Below are positions 48,128 through 58,321 of a DNA stretch of 64,000 nt, in pieces. The notes beneath the pieces were generated by a model, which was not told the origin of the DNA, made no database searches, and was given only the letters and a program-made list of their open reading frames with translations. Made by a program: the position numbers and the translations under genes. The DNA comes from Flavobacterium aquaticum (GTDB lineage Bacteria; Bacteroidota; Bacteroidia; Flavobacteriales; Flavobacteriaceae): contig NZ_QLMI01000003.1 in assembly GCF_003259835.1 (NCBI RefSeq), positions 62,001 through 126,000 on the forward strand, written 5' to 3'. Each line of letters opens with the position of its first letter. Position 1 is the first letter of the stretch.

Positions 48128-49438
48128 ATGTTCAACTTGTTTCATCTTTCTTTAAAATTAAGCGGTTTTCCAATAGCGAAAGCCCAAGCTGATTTTGAGA
48201 AAATTCTACAAATTTCAGAAGCAGATTATCCGGATTATCTCGAAACTAAAAAGCGAGAAATTGTAGAATTTCATTTGAAAAACAATGCTTTTTATCAAAA
48301 TTTGGTTGGAAAAGAAAGCTTTGAAAAATGGAATGATTTACCCGTTCTGACCAAAAAAGATTTACAAAAATCATTAAAAGACAGACTTTCCAAAGGTTAT
48401 TCTGAGAAAACTGTTTTTATAAATAAAACTTCGGGTTCGAGTGGTGATCCATTTGTTTTCGCGAAAGACAAAGAGGCTCATGCGATTACTTGGGCTTCAA
48501 TTATTTATCGTTTTGGTTGGTATGGTGTTGATTTTAATTCGTCGTATCAAGCGCGATTTTATGGAATTCCGTTGGATTTTATTGGGTACAGAAAAGAGCG
48601 TTTGAAAGACTTTTTAAGCAAAAGATATCGTTTCCCAATTTTTGATTTATCTGATAAAGTTTTAGAGGGTGTTTTGGAACATTTTAAAACGAAAAAGTTT
48701 GATTATATAAATGGTTACACGAGTTCGATTGTGCTTTTTGGAAAATATTTACAAGCGAGAAATATTGTTCTAACCGATGTTTGCCCAACGTTGAAAGTTT
48801 GTATGGTGACTTCGGAAATGTTGTTTGAAGAAGACAAAATCTTGCTTGAAAAACATTTGGGAATTCCCGTTGTAAATGAATATGGTGCTTCGGAATTAGA
48901 TTTAATTGCTTTTCAAAATATTAATGACGAATGGCAAGTGAATTCAGAAACCTTATTTGTAGAAATTTTAGATGAAAATAATCATCCCGTTCCGTATGGA
49001 AAAGAAGGAAAAGTAGTGATTACTTCCTTGTATAACAAAGCGCATCCGTTTATTCGTTATGAAATTGGCGATGTTGGAATTTTGGATGAAAAAAGCACAT
49101 TGAAAAAACCAATTCTGAAAAAATTAATTGGAAGAACTAGTGATGTAGCACTTTTACCAAGTGGAAAAAAATCGCCAGGATTAACGTTTTACTACGTTAC
49201 TAAAAGTATTATTGAAGACGACGGAAATGTAAAAGAATTTATTGTACGCCAAACCAAATTAGATAGTTTTGAAATTGATTATGTGAGTTCGGTAGAATTG
49301 ACTTCAGAACAAATTCAAGAAATTGAAAAAGCAATTGCGAAATATTTAGAGCCGGGATTGCATTTTACTTACAATCGAAAAGAAGTTTTAGAACGCACGA
49401 AACGAGGAAAATTGAAGCAATTTCAGTCGATGCTTTGA
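48128..49438 (+). CDS. PaaK/CapK-like adenylate-forming ligase
   Basis: A 436-residue member of the phenylacetate-CoA ligase family, whose CapK-type members occur in polysaccharide loci. The nucleotide-binding P-loop-like motif is NKTSGSSGDPF near 104-114; the A5-like region VNEYGASELDL near 255 and the later RYEIGDVGIL motif near 315 are present. The C-terminal ~100 residues form the small lid domain. It is adjacent to, but outside, the glycan locus, so its substrate could be an acyl group for glycan decoration or an aryl acid; the sequence does not decide. The downstream tandem repeat begins five bases after the stop codon. Confidence 0.85.
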   Translation: MFNLFHLSLKLSGFPIAKAQADFEKILQISEADYPDYLETKKREIVEFHLKNNAFYQNLVGKESFEKWNDLPVLTKKDLQKSLKDRLSKGYSEKTVFINKTSGSSGDPFVFAKDKEAHAITWASIIYRFGWYGVDFNSSYQARFYGIPLDFIGYRKERLKDFLSKRYRFPIFDLSDKVLEGVLEHFKTKKFDYINGYTSSIVLFGKYLQARNIVLTDVCPTLKVCMVTSEMLFEEDKILLEKHLGIPVVNEYGASELDLIAFQNINDEWQVNSETLFVEILDENNHPVPYGKEGKVVITSLYNKAHPFIRYEIGDVGILDEKSTLKKPILKKLIGRTSDVALLPSGKKSPGLTFYYVTKSIIEDDGNVKEFIVRQTKLDSFEIDYVSSVELTSEQIQEIEKAIAKYLEPGLHFTYNRKEVLERTKRGKLKQFQSML

Positions 49439-49442
49439 GCTT

Positions 49443-49724
49443 AAACACAAATTTCACGAATTAGCACAAATTATTTTTTTTGTAAAATCTTTAAAAGCGA
49501 AGCTTCTTAAATCAACTTCATTAAATTTTGAGAACTTTGCGAAAAACTTAAAAACTTTGCGTTAAAAACAAACATGAATTTCACGAATTAACTCAAATTA
49601 CCCTTTACGTTAAACCTTTCAAAGCGAAGCTTCTTTAATTAACTTAATTAGACTTTGCATACTTTGCGTTAAACTTTAAAACTTTGCGTTAATAAAAAAC
49701 ACAAATTTCACGAATTGGCACGAA
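49443..49724. repeat. 127-base degenerate tandem repeat, two copies and a partial third
   Basis: Units start at 49443, 49570 and 49697, each 127 bases apart and opening with a variant of AAACACAAATTTCACGAATT. Within units 1 and 2 follow AAAGCGAAGCTTCTT and two or three AACTTTGCG motifs. Copies have drifted by many substitutions but keep length and order. The third copy runs into the 3' end of the GT2 gene (stop at 49725). It fills the whole 286-base gap and has no coding potential. Not a CRISPR array: unit and spacing are too long and there are no unique spacers. Confidence 0.85.
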
Positions 49725-50477
49725 TTAATTTCTATACTTCATAAAACCTCTATACATCCAATGCAACATGTAATAAATGGATTGGAAAACATTAAGCTTT
49801 TCAACTTCTCTATAAAATTGCCATTGGTATTTAATTAAATCCGATTTTTTTCTGGAAAGTGAGTTTTCTCTGATTCTGTAAATTGCTTGCGTTTCTTGGA
49901 TTCCATGTGCGAATGGAATTACTTTCAAATAGTTCAACCACAATCCCATGTCTTGACGTTTTCGGATGAGTGGCATGTATTTTTTGCCTAACTTTTTAAT
50001 ATCCAAAAATGCCGTTAAACAACTTATTGAGTTGGACTTTAAAATATCGGTATACGAGACTTTATTGGGAACAATAAAATCAGAATAGACAAATTCTAAT
50101 TGCTCATTAGCTCTTTTGTAAGATGAAAACACAAACGGAATTCCGGTTTCTTGAATGGTTTTGATGTTGTTTTCGATGAAGGTTGGGAACCAGATATCAT
50201 CGGCATCAATGAACGTCATATAATCTCCAGAGGCTTTTTCAATTCCCGTATTTCGGGCTACTGCTGGACCAGAATTCTGACTTAACTTATGAAATTGGAT
50301 ACGGCTATCGTTTTCGATAATAGATAAAACTACAGTTTCCGTTTCATCAGATGAACCATCATCTACAATAATCATTTCCCAATTTTGGTAGGTTTGATTT
50401 TGCACGGATTGAATGGTTTCAGCAATAAATTTTGCGGAATTATAGGATGGTGTAATTATAGAAACTAAAGCGTTCAT
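49725..50477 (-). CDS. Glycosyltransferase family 2
   Basis: A 250-residue GT-A enzyme that adds a sugar to the growing surface glycan. The N-terminal motif VSIITPSYNSAKFIAETIQS and VDDGSSDET near 36-44 bind the nucleotide; TFIDADDIWFP near 88-98 holds the DxD metal site. The C-terminus has a conserved RKRQDMGLWLNYLK segment near 168, typical of GT2 enzymes in flavobacterial polysaccharide loci. Its start overlaps the stop of the upstream sugar-transferase gene by one base (TAATG). The donor and acceptor are unknown. Confidence 0.92.
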   Translation of the reverse strand: MNALVSIITPSYNSAKFIAETIQSVQNQTYQNWEMIIVDDGSSDETETVVLSIIENDSRIQFHKLSQNSGPAVARNTGIEKASGDYMTFIDADDIWFPTFIENNIKTIQETGIPFVFSSYKRANEQLEFVYSDFIVPNKVSYTDILKSNSISCLTAFLDIKKLGKKYMPLIRKRQDMGLWLNYLKVIPFAHGIQETQAIYRIRENSLSRKKSDLIKYQWQFYREVEKLNVFQSIYYMLHWMYRGFMKYRN

Positions 50478-51820
50478 TAGTAGGCTTTTTCCTCTCCTTT
50501 AAAGATATTTATCACTGTTTGGATAATGATCTTTAAATCCATCCATATTGACCAATTCTCTATATAGAAAACATCATACTTAATTCTATTAACCATATCT
50601 TCATCTGTTTCGATTTCACCTCTAAAACCTCTAACTTGAGCTAAACCAGTTACTCCTGGGCTAACATGATGACGAATCATATACTTTTTTACTTTAGTAC
50701 CATATACTTTATTTTGAGCCCACAAATGAGGTCTAGGACCAACAACAGACATATCTCCAAGCAAAACATTGAAAAATTGTGGTAGTTCATCAATACTTGT
50801 TTTACGAATAAACTTACCTATTTTTGTTACTCTTGGATCATTTCTTGTGGCTTCTTTTTCAGTAGTTTTATTGATCATCATTGATCTAAACTTATAACAT
50901 AGAAAATCTTTTTCTTTAAATCCGGGTCTATTTTGCTTGAAAAAAATGGGGCCTCTTGATTCTATTTTTATTAATAACCCTAAAATAATAGTTAACCATG
51001 ATAAAATAAAAATGATTACAAATAGAGAAAAAACAATATCAAAACTTCTTTTCAATCTACTATTAACCTCTATTTCTAATGGGATTTTTCTAAGAACTAT
51101 AATTGGTATTATACCATAATATTGTACCGCTAAATTTCTATACAAAGTACTCTTATTATCTGGAATAAGCCTTAGTGTTATGAAATTATTATCGGTAAAT
51201 TCAATTAAATTTTCTGTTTCATTTTTAGATAAGTCATCCAATGATGCATAAACTTCTTCTATCTTGTTCTCTGAAATAAATTCAAAAATATTTTGTACAG
51301 ATAAGGTTTTATCTTTTTTAACATCAAAATGTCTAACGATTACATATCCTAAATAAGGATTTTGAGTAAAATAATTAACTAATTCAGCTGTATTTTGTTT
51401 CGAACCAATAATAATAACGCTTCGAATATTTCCTCTGTAATGAACTCTATATTTTTTTAGCAGAAAAAAAACTAAAAACTTAAAAAAACCCACTAGAATA
51501 AAAGAAACTAAAATATAAGTAAAAATTTCCTTAGTCGTTACAAACTTATATTTAAACCCTACATATGCAAAGGTTATTAACGAAATAAAAAGAAATTGTT
51601 TGAGTAATTTGGTAAAAATTGTGGTTTCTTTTGTGGTTCTATATACTTCATAAAAACCAATATAATAAGCCACAACTAGCCAAAAGGTTGACAAAATCAA
51701 ATGATAACCAATGTTACTCATCGCAGACCTAAGACATACCAAAACCAATAGGTTTATGACTAATAAATCTATGAAAATAATAATTGGTCTAATATATTTG
51801 GAATATCTTCCTTTTTGCAT
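50477..51820 (-). CDS. Initiating polyprenyl-phosphate sugar-phosphate transferase (WcaJ/WbaP-like)
   Basis: A 447-residue membrane enzyme that starts glycan assembly by moving a sugar-1-phosphate onto undecaprenyl phosphate. About five N-terminal membrane helices and a CoA-binding-like Rossmann domain (SVIIIGSKQNTAELVNYF) precede a further helix near 260. The catalytic domain from about 255 holds KRSFDIVFSLFVIIF, GPIFFKQNRPG, KFRSMM, KTSIDELPQFFNVLLGDMSVVGPRPH (quoted in part: DELPQFFNVLLG). The sugar is probably glucose or galactose, judging by family. It lies three bases downstream of the UXS gene. Confidence 0.93.
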   Translation of the reverse strand: MQKGRYSKYIRPIIIFIDLLVINLLVLVCLRSAMSNIGYHLILSTFWLVVAYYIGFYEVYRTTKETTIFTKLLKQFLFISLITFAYVGFKYKFVTTKEIFTYILVSFILVGFFKFLVFFLLKKYRVHYRGNIRSVIIIGSKQNTAELVNYFTQNPYLGYVIVRHFDVKKDKTLSVQNIFEFISENKIEEVYASLDDLSKNETENLIEFTDNNFITLRLIPDNKSTLYRNLAVQYYGIIPIIVLRKIPLEIEVNSRLKRSFDIVFSLFVIIFILSWLTIILGLLIKIESRGPIFFKQNRPGFKEKDFLCYKFRSMMINKTTEKEATRNDPRVTKIGKFIRKTSIDELPQFFNVLLGDMSVVGPRPHLWAQNKVYGTKVKKYMIRHHVSPGVTGLAQVRGFRGEIETDEDMVNRIKYDVFYIENWSIWMDLKIIIQTVINIFKGEEKAY

Positions 51821-51823
51821 GGA

Positions 51824-52807
51824 TTAATGAATATATTTTGAAAAATCTTTGTGTTCTTCTTTTAATAATTCTTCAGAAGAAAGTGTTTTAAAATATTCAT
51901 ACGTAATTTTCATCCCTTCAGATCTTGACACTTTTGCCTCCCAACCTAAAATTTCTCTTGCTTTCGTAGTATCAGGTTGTCTTTGCATTGGGTCGTTAAT
52001 TGGAAGTGGATGATATACTACTTTCTGATTAGTGCCTGTCAATTTAATAATTTCTTCCGCAAAATCTTTAATGGTAATTTCATCTGGATTCCCAATATTA
52101 ACAGGTAAATGATAATCTGAATGTAATAATCTGAAAATACCTTCCACCTGATCATCTACATAACAGAAAGAACGTGTTTGACTTCCGTCCCCAAAAATAG
52201 TTAAATCTTCACCTCGAAGTGCTTGTCCTATAAACGCTGGAATCACACGACCGTCGTTTAATCGCATTCTTGGTCCGTATGTATTAAAAATTCTAACAAT
52301 TCTAGTTTCTACACCATGAAAAGTATGATATGCCATGGTTATAGACTCCTGAAAGCGTTTTGCCTCATCATAAACACCTCTAGGACCAATGGTGTTTACA
52401 TTACCATAATATTCTTCTGTTTGTGGGTGAACCAATGGATCTCCGTAAACTTCAGATGTAGATGCGATTAAAATTCTTGCTTTTTTCACACGAGCTAAAC
52501 CTAATAAATTATGTGTTCCTAATGAACCCACTTTTAAGGTTTGGATTGGAATTTTTAAATAATCTATTGGACTTGCTGGTGATGCAAAGTGCAAAATATA
52601 ATCTAATTTACCAGGAACATGAACAAACTTGGTAATGTCATGGTGGTAAAATTCGAAGTTTTGAAGTTTAAAAAGATGTTCAATATTTTTTAAATCGCCA
52701 GTAATTAAGTTATCCATTCCGATAACAAAATAACCTTCTTTAATAAATCTATCGCAAAGATGTGAGCCAAGAAAACCCGCTGCACCTGTAATTAATATTC
52801 TTTTCAT
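51824..52807 (-). CDS. UDP-glucuronate decarboxylase (UDP-xylose synthase)
   Basis: A 327-residue extended short-chain dehydrogenase. The NAD-binding loop is [10 protein letters not shown] near 7-16, the catalytic triad includes S in [10 protein letters not shown] and the YDEAKRFQE motif (YxxxK). [11 protein letters not shown] and [10 protein letters not shown] are diagnostic for UXS rather than for general epimerases. It converts UDP-glucuronate to UDP-xylose. No UDP-glucose dehydrogenase is seen in the window, so the substrate must come from a gene elsewhere. Tightly spaced with the transferase downstream (3 bases) and the polymerase-like gene upstream (1 base). Confidence 0.93.
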   Translation of the reverse strand: MKRILITGAAGFLGSHLCDRFIKEGYFVIGMDNLITGDLKNIEHLFKLQNFEFYHHDITKFVHVPGKLDYILHFASPASPIDYLKIPIQTLKVGSLGTHNLLGLARVKKARILIASTSEVYGDPLVHPQTEEYYGNVNTIGPRGVYDEAKRFQESITMAYHTFHGVETRIVRIFNTYGPRMRLNDGRVIPAFIGQALRGEDLTIFGDGSQTRSFCYVDDQVEGIFRLLHSDYHLPVNIGNPDEITIKDFAEEIIKLTGTNQKVVYHPLPINDPMQRQPDTTKAREILGWEAKVSRSEGMKITYEYFKTLSSEELLKEEHKDFSKYIH

Positions 52808-52808
52808 T

Positions 52809-54125
52809 TTAATTTTTTCTAGTCTGAACGTTGTTTGTTATATTAAATAAACAATAAAAAGCTGTAAAAAACACAACCCCTCTTTGTCTCCACAAAAAAG
52901 ATTCGGTCAAAAATAAGCTTATCATTAGAATTGCAAAAGCAATATGTATAAAATCTTTATTATTTACAGCATTTTTTAAATTGAGAAACAAAGTTAAGAT
53001 TAAAAGAACAAATCCAATCAACCCTAACTCTGCAAAAATTTGAATGTATTGATTATGAAAATTTTTCTTTTGATAACCTTCCGTTGTTTCATTACCTTGA
53101 AAAACATTATATTTCATACCTTTTTCTTCTAGTTTTTTATACGATGCATTTAGTCCTAATCCTTGAAGTAAAACATTTTCTTCTTTCATAATTTCTAAAA
53201 ACATTCTAAGCTGATACACTCGAAAAGAAGCCCCTGAAAAAAAATCACTCTGTTCAAATTTATCATTTTCCCATGCTTCTTTCATACTTATAATTTTTTC
53301 ACCCACAATTTCCTTTGGAATAACGGTATGTCCGATATTGTTTTCTTTATGCAATTGAAATTCAAACTCTATTTTATCTCTAATCTTATTAAAGAAAACA
53401 AAGGAAAACAATAAAGAAACCAATAAAACTATGTTTCTTAACCTCATTTTATTAGCCGATTTTGAATAAAAGAAAAAATACAAACCTATTAAAACAATAT
53501 CCGTTAAGATTATACTTTTTGAATTCAACAACAATAAAAATAGAACTAGTAAAATCAACTGGAGGTAATCTTTTGTTACTTTATTAGCTTTAGTTAAAAA
53601 ATAAAAGAAAGCCACACTAACAAAAGCTGAAAAATGAATGGCATTTAAATCTTTTGTTACTAACTCATGACCAAAAAAAACAGCATTATTATTCTCTATA
53701 AAAAAACGAAAAACAGATCTCAACAGAAAAAAAATAGCATATAAAGAAATTGATATGCTGTAAAATTTAATTAATAATTCCTTGTTTTGATAAAAGATTA
53801 AAGCGCATGCAAAAGGAAGTAACAGTAAAGAACTCTCCTTAGGCAAAGCTTGTAAAGATTCCAAAAAATCTATTGACCAAACACAAGAAATGGCCATCCA
53901 AACGAAAAGAAGAATTGGAAAAATCATTTCTTTTGTAAAGTAAAATATTCTTTTTTTCCATTTAAAAAAAGAATACAAAACCATGATTCCTACGATAACA
54001 TTATTAACTAAGTTTGGTAATGGAATGGTACAAATTAGAAGTAACAAACAAAAAAAGGATAAATCATAAGAATTACCTTCTTTTGACGTTTGTAAAAAAG
54101 TGATAGCAAATAATTTGTCTTTCAT
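52809..54125 (-). CDS. O-antigen ligase/polymerase family membrane protein (Wzy/WaaL)
   Basis: A 438-residue membrane protein with about eleven or twelve hydrophobic helices and a large periplasmic loop at about 215-340. The Wzy_C/ligase signature [19 protein letters not shown] near 350-368 is clear, and the loop contains [19 protein letters not shown]. It either polymerises repeat units or ligates the finished glycan to lipid A or another acceptor. A second protein of this family lies at 60982-62151, so one may be the polymerase and the other the ligase. First gene of the minus-strand half. Confidence 0.85.
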   Translation of the reverse strand: MKDKLFAITFLQTSKEGNSYDLSFFCLLLLICTIPLPNLVNNVIVGIMVLYSFFKWKKRIFYFTKEMIFPILLFVWMAISCVWSIDFLESLQALPKESSLLLLPFACALIFYQNKELLIKFYSISISLYAIFFLLRSVFRFFIENNNAVFFGHELVTKDLNAIHFSAFVSVAFFYFLTKANKVTKDYLQLILLVLFLLLLNSKSIILTDIVLIGLYFFFYSKSANKMRLRNIVLLVSLLFSFVFFNKIRDKIEFEFQLHKENNIGHTVIPKEIVGEKIISMKEAWENDKFEQSDFFSGASFRVYQLRMFLEIMKEENVLLQGLGLNASYKKLEEKGMKYNVFQGNETTEGYQKKNFHNQYIQIFAELGLIGFVLLILTLFLNLKNAVNNKDFIHIAFAILMISLFLTESFLWRQRGVVFFTAFYCLFNITNNVQTRKN

Positions 54126-54239
54126 TATTTTTAATGATTTGTTTTAAAACCCTAAATCAATTGCAATATATTGCTTTTTTTAAAAATTTAATACTTTTAT
54201 TTTTTCTTTTAAAAAGAGTACTAGGTTAAAGCTTTATAT

Positions 54240-54247
54240 TATATTTG
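54240..54247 (+). promoter_or_regulatory. Promoter -7 element of the gmd half of the glycan locus
   Basis: TATATTTG matches TAnnTTTG, 17 bases before the gmd ATG. No TTG at the expected distance upstream. Confidence 0.45.
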
Positions 54248-54264
54248 CTAATAATTTTTTTTAA

Positions 54265-55329
54265 ATGAAAAAAGCCTTAATAACAGGAATAAATGGACAA
54301 GACGGCTCGTTTTTAGCCGAACTATTATTAGAAAAAGGATATGAAGTTCATGGAATCATCAGAAGAAGTTCTACTTTTAACACAGAAAGAATTGAACATC
54401 TATACATAGAATCATTAATACGTGATTTACACAGAGATAAAAAAATTCAGTTGCACTATGGCGACATGACCGATTCTACAAATCTAATCCGATTAGTTCA
54501 ACAGATTCAACCTGATGAAATTTATAATTTAGCAGCTCAATCACATGTAAAAGTATCTTTTGATTTACCTGAATATACTGCGGAGACAGATGCTGTAGGT
54601 ACTTTACGTTTGTTAGAAGCCATTCGAATTTGTGGTTTAACACAAAAAACAAAAATCTATCAAGCTTCTACTTCTGAATTGTATGGAAAAGTACAAGAAG
54701 TTCCTCAAAAAGAAACTACGCCATTTTATCCACGTTCTCCTTATGGGGTGGCAAAAATTTACGCTTTTTGGATTACCAAAAACTATAGAGAATCGTATGG
54801 AATATATGCTGTAAATGGAATTTTATTCAACCACGAATCAGAACGAAGAGGCGAAACTTTTGTAACGAGAAAAATTACACTTTCTGCGGCAAGAATTAAA
54901 CATGGTATCCAAGATAAATTATACTTAGGAAACCTAAACGCTTTGCGTGATTGGGGATATGCAAAAGATTATGTGGAATGCATGTGGTTAATGCTACAAC
55001 AAGAAACTCCAGAAGATTATGTAATTGCAACAGGTATTCAATATTCGGTTCGTTATTTCTGTGAATTAGCTTTTAGAGAAGTAGGTATTGAGCTTGAATG
55101 GCAAGGTGAAAATGAAAATGAAAAAGGAATTTGTAAAGTTACGGGTAAAACCTTAATTGAAGTAGATCCAAATTATTACAGACCAGCAGAAGTTGAGAGT
55201 TTGCTTGGTGATCCTACCAAAGCAAGAACTCAATTAGGTTGGAATCCAAGTCGTACATCTATAGAAGAATTAGTAAAAATTATGATGAAGCACGACTTAG
55301 AATATGTAAAATTACCACGCGTATGCTAA
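54265..55329 (+). CDS. gmd: GDP-mannose 4,6-dehydratase
   Basis: Makes GDP-4-keto-6-deoxymannose, the precursor of GDP-fucose and related sugars. The 354 residues carry the NADP-binding motif [19 protein letters not shown] near 8-26 and the RRSS motif ([13 protein letters not shown]) specific for GMD; the triad residues are in STSELYGKV and SPYGVAK. The C-terminal [17 protein letters not shown] segment is typical. fcl follows with a seven-base overlap, so the two enzymes are translated together. Confidence 0.97.
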   Translation: MKKALITGINGQDGSFLAELLLEKGYEVHGIIRRSSTFNTERIEHLYIESLIRDLHRDKKIQLHYGDMTDSTNLIRLVQQIQPDEIYNLAAQSHVKVSFDLPEYTAETDAVGTLRLLEAIRICGLTQKTKIYQASTSELYGKVQEVPQKETTPFYPRSPYGVAKIYAFWITKNYRESYGIYAVNGILFNHESERRGETFVTRKITLSAARIKHGIQDKLYLGNLNALRDWGYAKDYVECMWLMLQQETPEDYVIATGIQYSVRYFCELAFREVGIELEWQGENENEKGICKVTGKTLIEVDPNYYRPAEVESLLGDPTKARTQLGWNPSRTSIEELVKIMMKHDLEYVKLPRVC

Positions 55330-56264
55330 AAGATGCTAAAATATTTGTTGCAGGTTCAAACGGCATGGTTGGTTCTGCAATTGTGAGAGCTTTAAGATCA
55401 AAAGGCTTTGTAAATATTGTTGTAAAATCATCTAAAGAACTTGATTTAAAAAACCAACAAGCAGTTCATGATTTTTTTAGTCAAGAACAACCTGACTACG
55501 TTTTTTTAGCGGCTGCAAAAGTGGGTGGTATTCATGCAAACAACACCTATCCTGCAACTTTTATCTATGATAACATCATGATTCAAAGCAATGTAATTCA
55601 AGCTGCTTATGACTTTAATGTGAAAAAATTGCTGTTTTTAGGAAGTTCTTGTATATACCCAAAATTTGCTCCTCAACCTATAAAAGAAGAATATTTACTG
55701 ACTGGTTCTTTAGAACCAACAAATGAAGCATATGCTATTGCGAAAATTGCGGGATTAAAAATGTGCCAGTTTTACAAACAACAATATGGTTGTAATTTTA
55801 TTTCGGCTATGCCAACTAATTTATTTGGTGTAAACGATAACTTTAATCTTGAAAACTCGCACGTTTTACCAGCTTTACTACGTAAGTTTATTGAAGCCAA
55901 ACAAAACAACAAACAAGAGGTTACAATTTGGGGTTCTGGAACTCCAAAACGCGAATTCTTATTTGTAGATGATTTAGCAGAAGCGTGTTTGTTTTTAATG
56001 GAAAACTACAATGGTAATGAAACCGTAAATATTGGAACGGGCGAAGATGTATCTATTAAAGAACTAGCCGAAACAATAATGAAAATTGTAGGCTTTGAAG
56101 GGAATTTAATTTTTGACGCCTCTAAACCAGATGGCGCTCCGAGAAAATTATTAGACGTTTCAAAAATTAACAATCTAGGCTGGAAACACAAGACGAACCT
56201 TGAAGAAGGGATTCAAAAAACGTTAAATTGGATTCAGAAAAATAATTTTGAAATGTTTACCTAA
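55323..56264 (+). CDS. fcl: GDP-L-fucose synthase
   Basis: Epimerises and reduces GDP-4-keto-6-deoxymannose to GDP-L-fucose. The start is the ATG at 55323 ([20 protein letters not shown], 313 residues), which overlaps the end of gmd by seven bases; a longer frame reaches back into gmd without conservation. Motifs: [11 protein letters not shown], the [17 protein letters not shown] stretch with catalytic Ser/Cys, and the YAIAKIAG segment (YxxxK). With gmd it provides GDP-fucose for the glycan. The flippase gene begins at the next base after its stop codon. Confidence 0.96.
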   Translation: MLKDAKIFVAGSNGMVGSAIVRALRSKGFVNIVVKSSKELDLKNQQAVHDFFSQEQPDYVFLAAAKVGGIHANNTYPATFIYDNIMIQSNVIQAAYDFNVKKLLFLGSSCIYPKFAPQPIKEEYLLTGSLEPTNEAYAIAKIAGLKMCQFYKQQYGCNFISAMPTNLFGVNDNFNLENSHVLPALLRKFIEAKQNNKQEVTIWGSGTPKREFLFVDDLAEACLFLMENYNGNETVNIGTGEDVSIKELAETIMKIVGFEGNLIFDASKPDGAPRKLLDVSKINNLGWKHKTNLEEGIQKTLNWIQKNNFEMFT

Positions 56265-57572
56265 ATGAGGAAAATACTAGATAACCATATAATAATGAGT
56301 GGTTTTTATAAGGGTATTTCAGGAATATCTTTATTTTTAACTATTCGATTATTAATCGATTATCTTGGTAATGAAGGATATGGGATATGGGTTTTACTTT
56401 TTACGGTTTTTCAATTGGTACTTTTGATGGATTTTGGTGTTCAAAGTACCTTAAAAACCCAAATTCCAGTTCTTGTTCATGAAAATAAAAGAGAAAAAAT
56501 ATCAGCTTTAATAAATTCAACTTATCGAACCTCAATTTTAATTGCTGTTTTAATTCTTATCAGTTTTTCCTCGATTTGTTTTTTTATTGATTTAAAATCA
56601 TCTTTTAATATTTCATTATTATCAGATTTTGAAATTAATAGTTTACTACTCATCAATATTGTTTTTTTTTGTTTAACCTTTATAGCTAATATTCACAAAT
56701 CGTTGTATGTTGCCTTTCTTAAAGGTAAATATGCCGAACAATCAATTGCTATAAATCAACTGTTATTTTTAGGGCTAACTAGTTTAATCGTGATTTTTTC
56801 AAACCCTTCTTTTTTAAATAATTATAACAAACTTTTACTAGTTTCTATAATTAATGGCGGAACTAGTTTGTTAGTGAATTTATATTACACCATCCGATTT
56901 TTTAAATTAGAAAAAATTGTTTTATCCTTAAAATCAAGAATAAATTCGATTGATACCCACTTTAAAATGGGAATAAAATTCATGATTATTCAAATTGGAT
57001 TCTTGTTTATTTTTTCTTCAGATAGCTACATCATATCTAACATTTTAAATCCAAGCGAGATTGTGGCCTATGAAGTAATAAATAAACTATTTCAATTTCC
57101 CTTTATGATTCTTTTTGCTGCATTATCACCTCTTTGGTCTATGTTTGCGATGCATTATTTAGAAAAAAAGAAAGAAAAACTTTATAAAGACTTCAAAAAA
57201 TTCAACAAATTTTTCATTGTAATTGTTATCGGTTTACTTATCCTATACACTTTAACCCCTTTTATTGTTTCAATTTGGTTAAAAGAGAACATAGCCATAC
57301 CTGAACACTTAATTTTGTTAACTACAATTGTTACCGCTTTAAAAATTTACGTTAGTTTTTATACTTTTTTCTTAAACGGAATTGGTAAACTTAATTTTTA
57401 TATTACTATTCTAATAATAAGTTTAATATTAAAAATACCACTTACATATTATTTTGTAGATTTGAATTTTGGAATAAATAGTGTTTTGTTATCATCTCTT
57501 GTAATTGTGTTGATATGGACTCTATTAATCCCATACAAATGTTATAAAATTACAGAATCCTTAAATAAATAA
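56265..57572 (+). CDS. Polysaccharide flippase (Wzx/MATE-like)
   Basis: A 435-residue membrane protein with about twelve hydrophobic helices spread evenly along its length, of the polysaccharide biosynthesis (Wzx) family within the MOP superfamily. Family-like stretches are GNEGYGIWVLLFTVFQLVLLMDFGV near 31-55 (quoted in part: GYGIWVLLFTVFQLVLLMD) and a later ASPLWSMFAMHYLEKKK. It would flip undecaprenyl-linked repeats to the periplasm. It begins directly after the fcl stop and overlaps the next gene by one base. No sequence feature identifies the glycan carried. Confidence 0.87.
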   Translation: MRKILDNHIIMSGFYKGISGISLFLTIRLLIDYLGNEGYGIWVLLFTVFQLVLLMDFGVQSTLKTQIPVLVHENKREKISALINSTYRTSILIAVLILISFSSICFFIDLKSSFNISLLSDFEINSLLLINIVFFCLTFIANIHKSLYVAFLKGKYAEQSIAINQLLFLGLTSLIVIFSNPSFLNNYNKLLLVSIINGGTSLLVNLYYTIRFFKLEKIVLSLKSRINSIDTHFKMGIKFMIIQIGFLFIFSSDSYIISNILNPSEIVAYEVINKLFQFPFMILFAALSPLWSMFAMHYLEKKKEKLYKDFKKFNKFFIVIVIGLLILYTLTPFIVSIWLKENIAIPEHLILLTTIVTALKIYVSFYTFFLNGIGKLNFYITILIISLILKIPLTYYFVDLNFGINSVLLSSLVIVLIWTLLIPYKCYKITESLNK

Positions 57573-58321
57573 TGAATCAATTTATATACAAGAATAAGAG
57601 CTTTCTACTCAAAATTAAGCGTTTTTTTAATTCAACTTTTGGAATTGAAATTATCAAATATCCTACACCAGAGCTTGATAGAAGAATTAAACTTCTCAAG
57701 AATTACAACATTGATACTGTTTTAGATGTTGGAGCAAACATTGGGCAATACGGTAGCGAACTAAGAAATATTGGATTTAATGGAAAAATTATTTCTTTTG
57801 AACCAACGTCTGATGCCTTTAAAAAATTAGAGAAACTAGCTAAGAATGACAAGAATTGGGATGTTTATAATTTCTCTTTAGGGGATTTTGATGGCGAAAC
57901 GGAGATTAATATTGCTAAAAATTCGGTGAGTAGTTCAATGTTAGAAAGTTTACCTCAGTTAACCCTAAGTGCGCCTGATGCAAAATTCATTGATAAAGAA
58001 ACTATTACTGTTAAGAAAATAGATACTATTTTTGGTGAGTTAAATCTAAAAAACAAAAATATTTACCTTAAAATTGACACCCAAGGTTACGAAAACATGG
58101 TAATCAATGGTGCGAAAAATTCATTAACACAAATTATTGGAATACAAATTGAAATGGCACTAATCCCTACTTATGAGGGTGCTATCACTTTTGAAGCAAT
58201 GATAGAAAAATTAAAATCTTTCAACTTTAATACCACTTCTATAGAAAGTGGCTATTATGATAAAAACACAGGGAAACTTTTAGAAGTTGATGGTGTATTC
58301 TTTAAAAATAATTCATTATGA
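57572..58321 (+). CDS. FkbM-family methyltransferase
   Basis: A 249-residue SAM-dependent methyltransferase, FkbM type. Motif I is VLDVGANIGQYGSELRNIGF near 50-69, followed by IISFEPTSDAFKKL near 74 and the later KIDTQGYENMVINGA segment near 164, all diagnostic. In glycan loci such enzymes O-methylate sugars, which can cap a chain or change its surface properties. It overlaps the flippase by one base and the GT2 gene by four bases, so it belongs firmly to the glycan unit. Confidence 0.92.
   Translation: MNQFIYKNKSFLLKIKRFFNSTFGIEIIKYPTPELDRRIKLLKNYNIDTVLDVGANIGQYGSELRNIGFNGKIISFEPTSDAFKKLEKLAKNDKNWDVYNFSLGDFDGETEINIAKNSVSSSMLESLPQLTLSAPDAKFIDKETITVKKIDTIFGELNLKNKNIYLKIDTQGYENMVINGAKNSLTQIIGIQIEMALIPTYEGAITFEAMIEKLKSFNFNTTSIESGYYDKNTGKLLEVDGVFFKNNSL

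Noticed and set aside
49443..49724. CRISPR array
   Set aside because: Units are 127 bases and similar along their length, with no short repeat and unique spacers and no cas genes.
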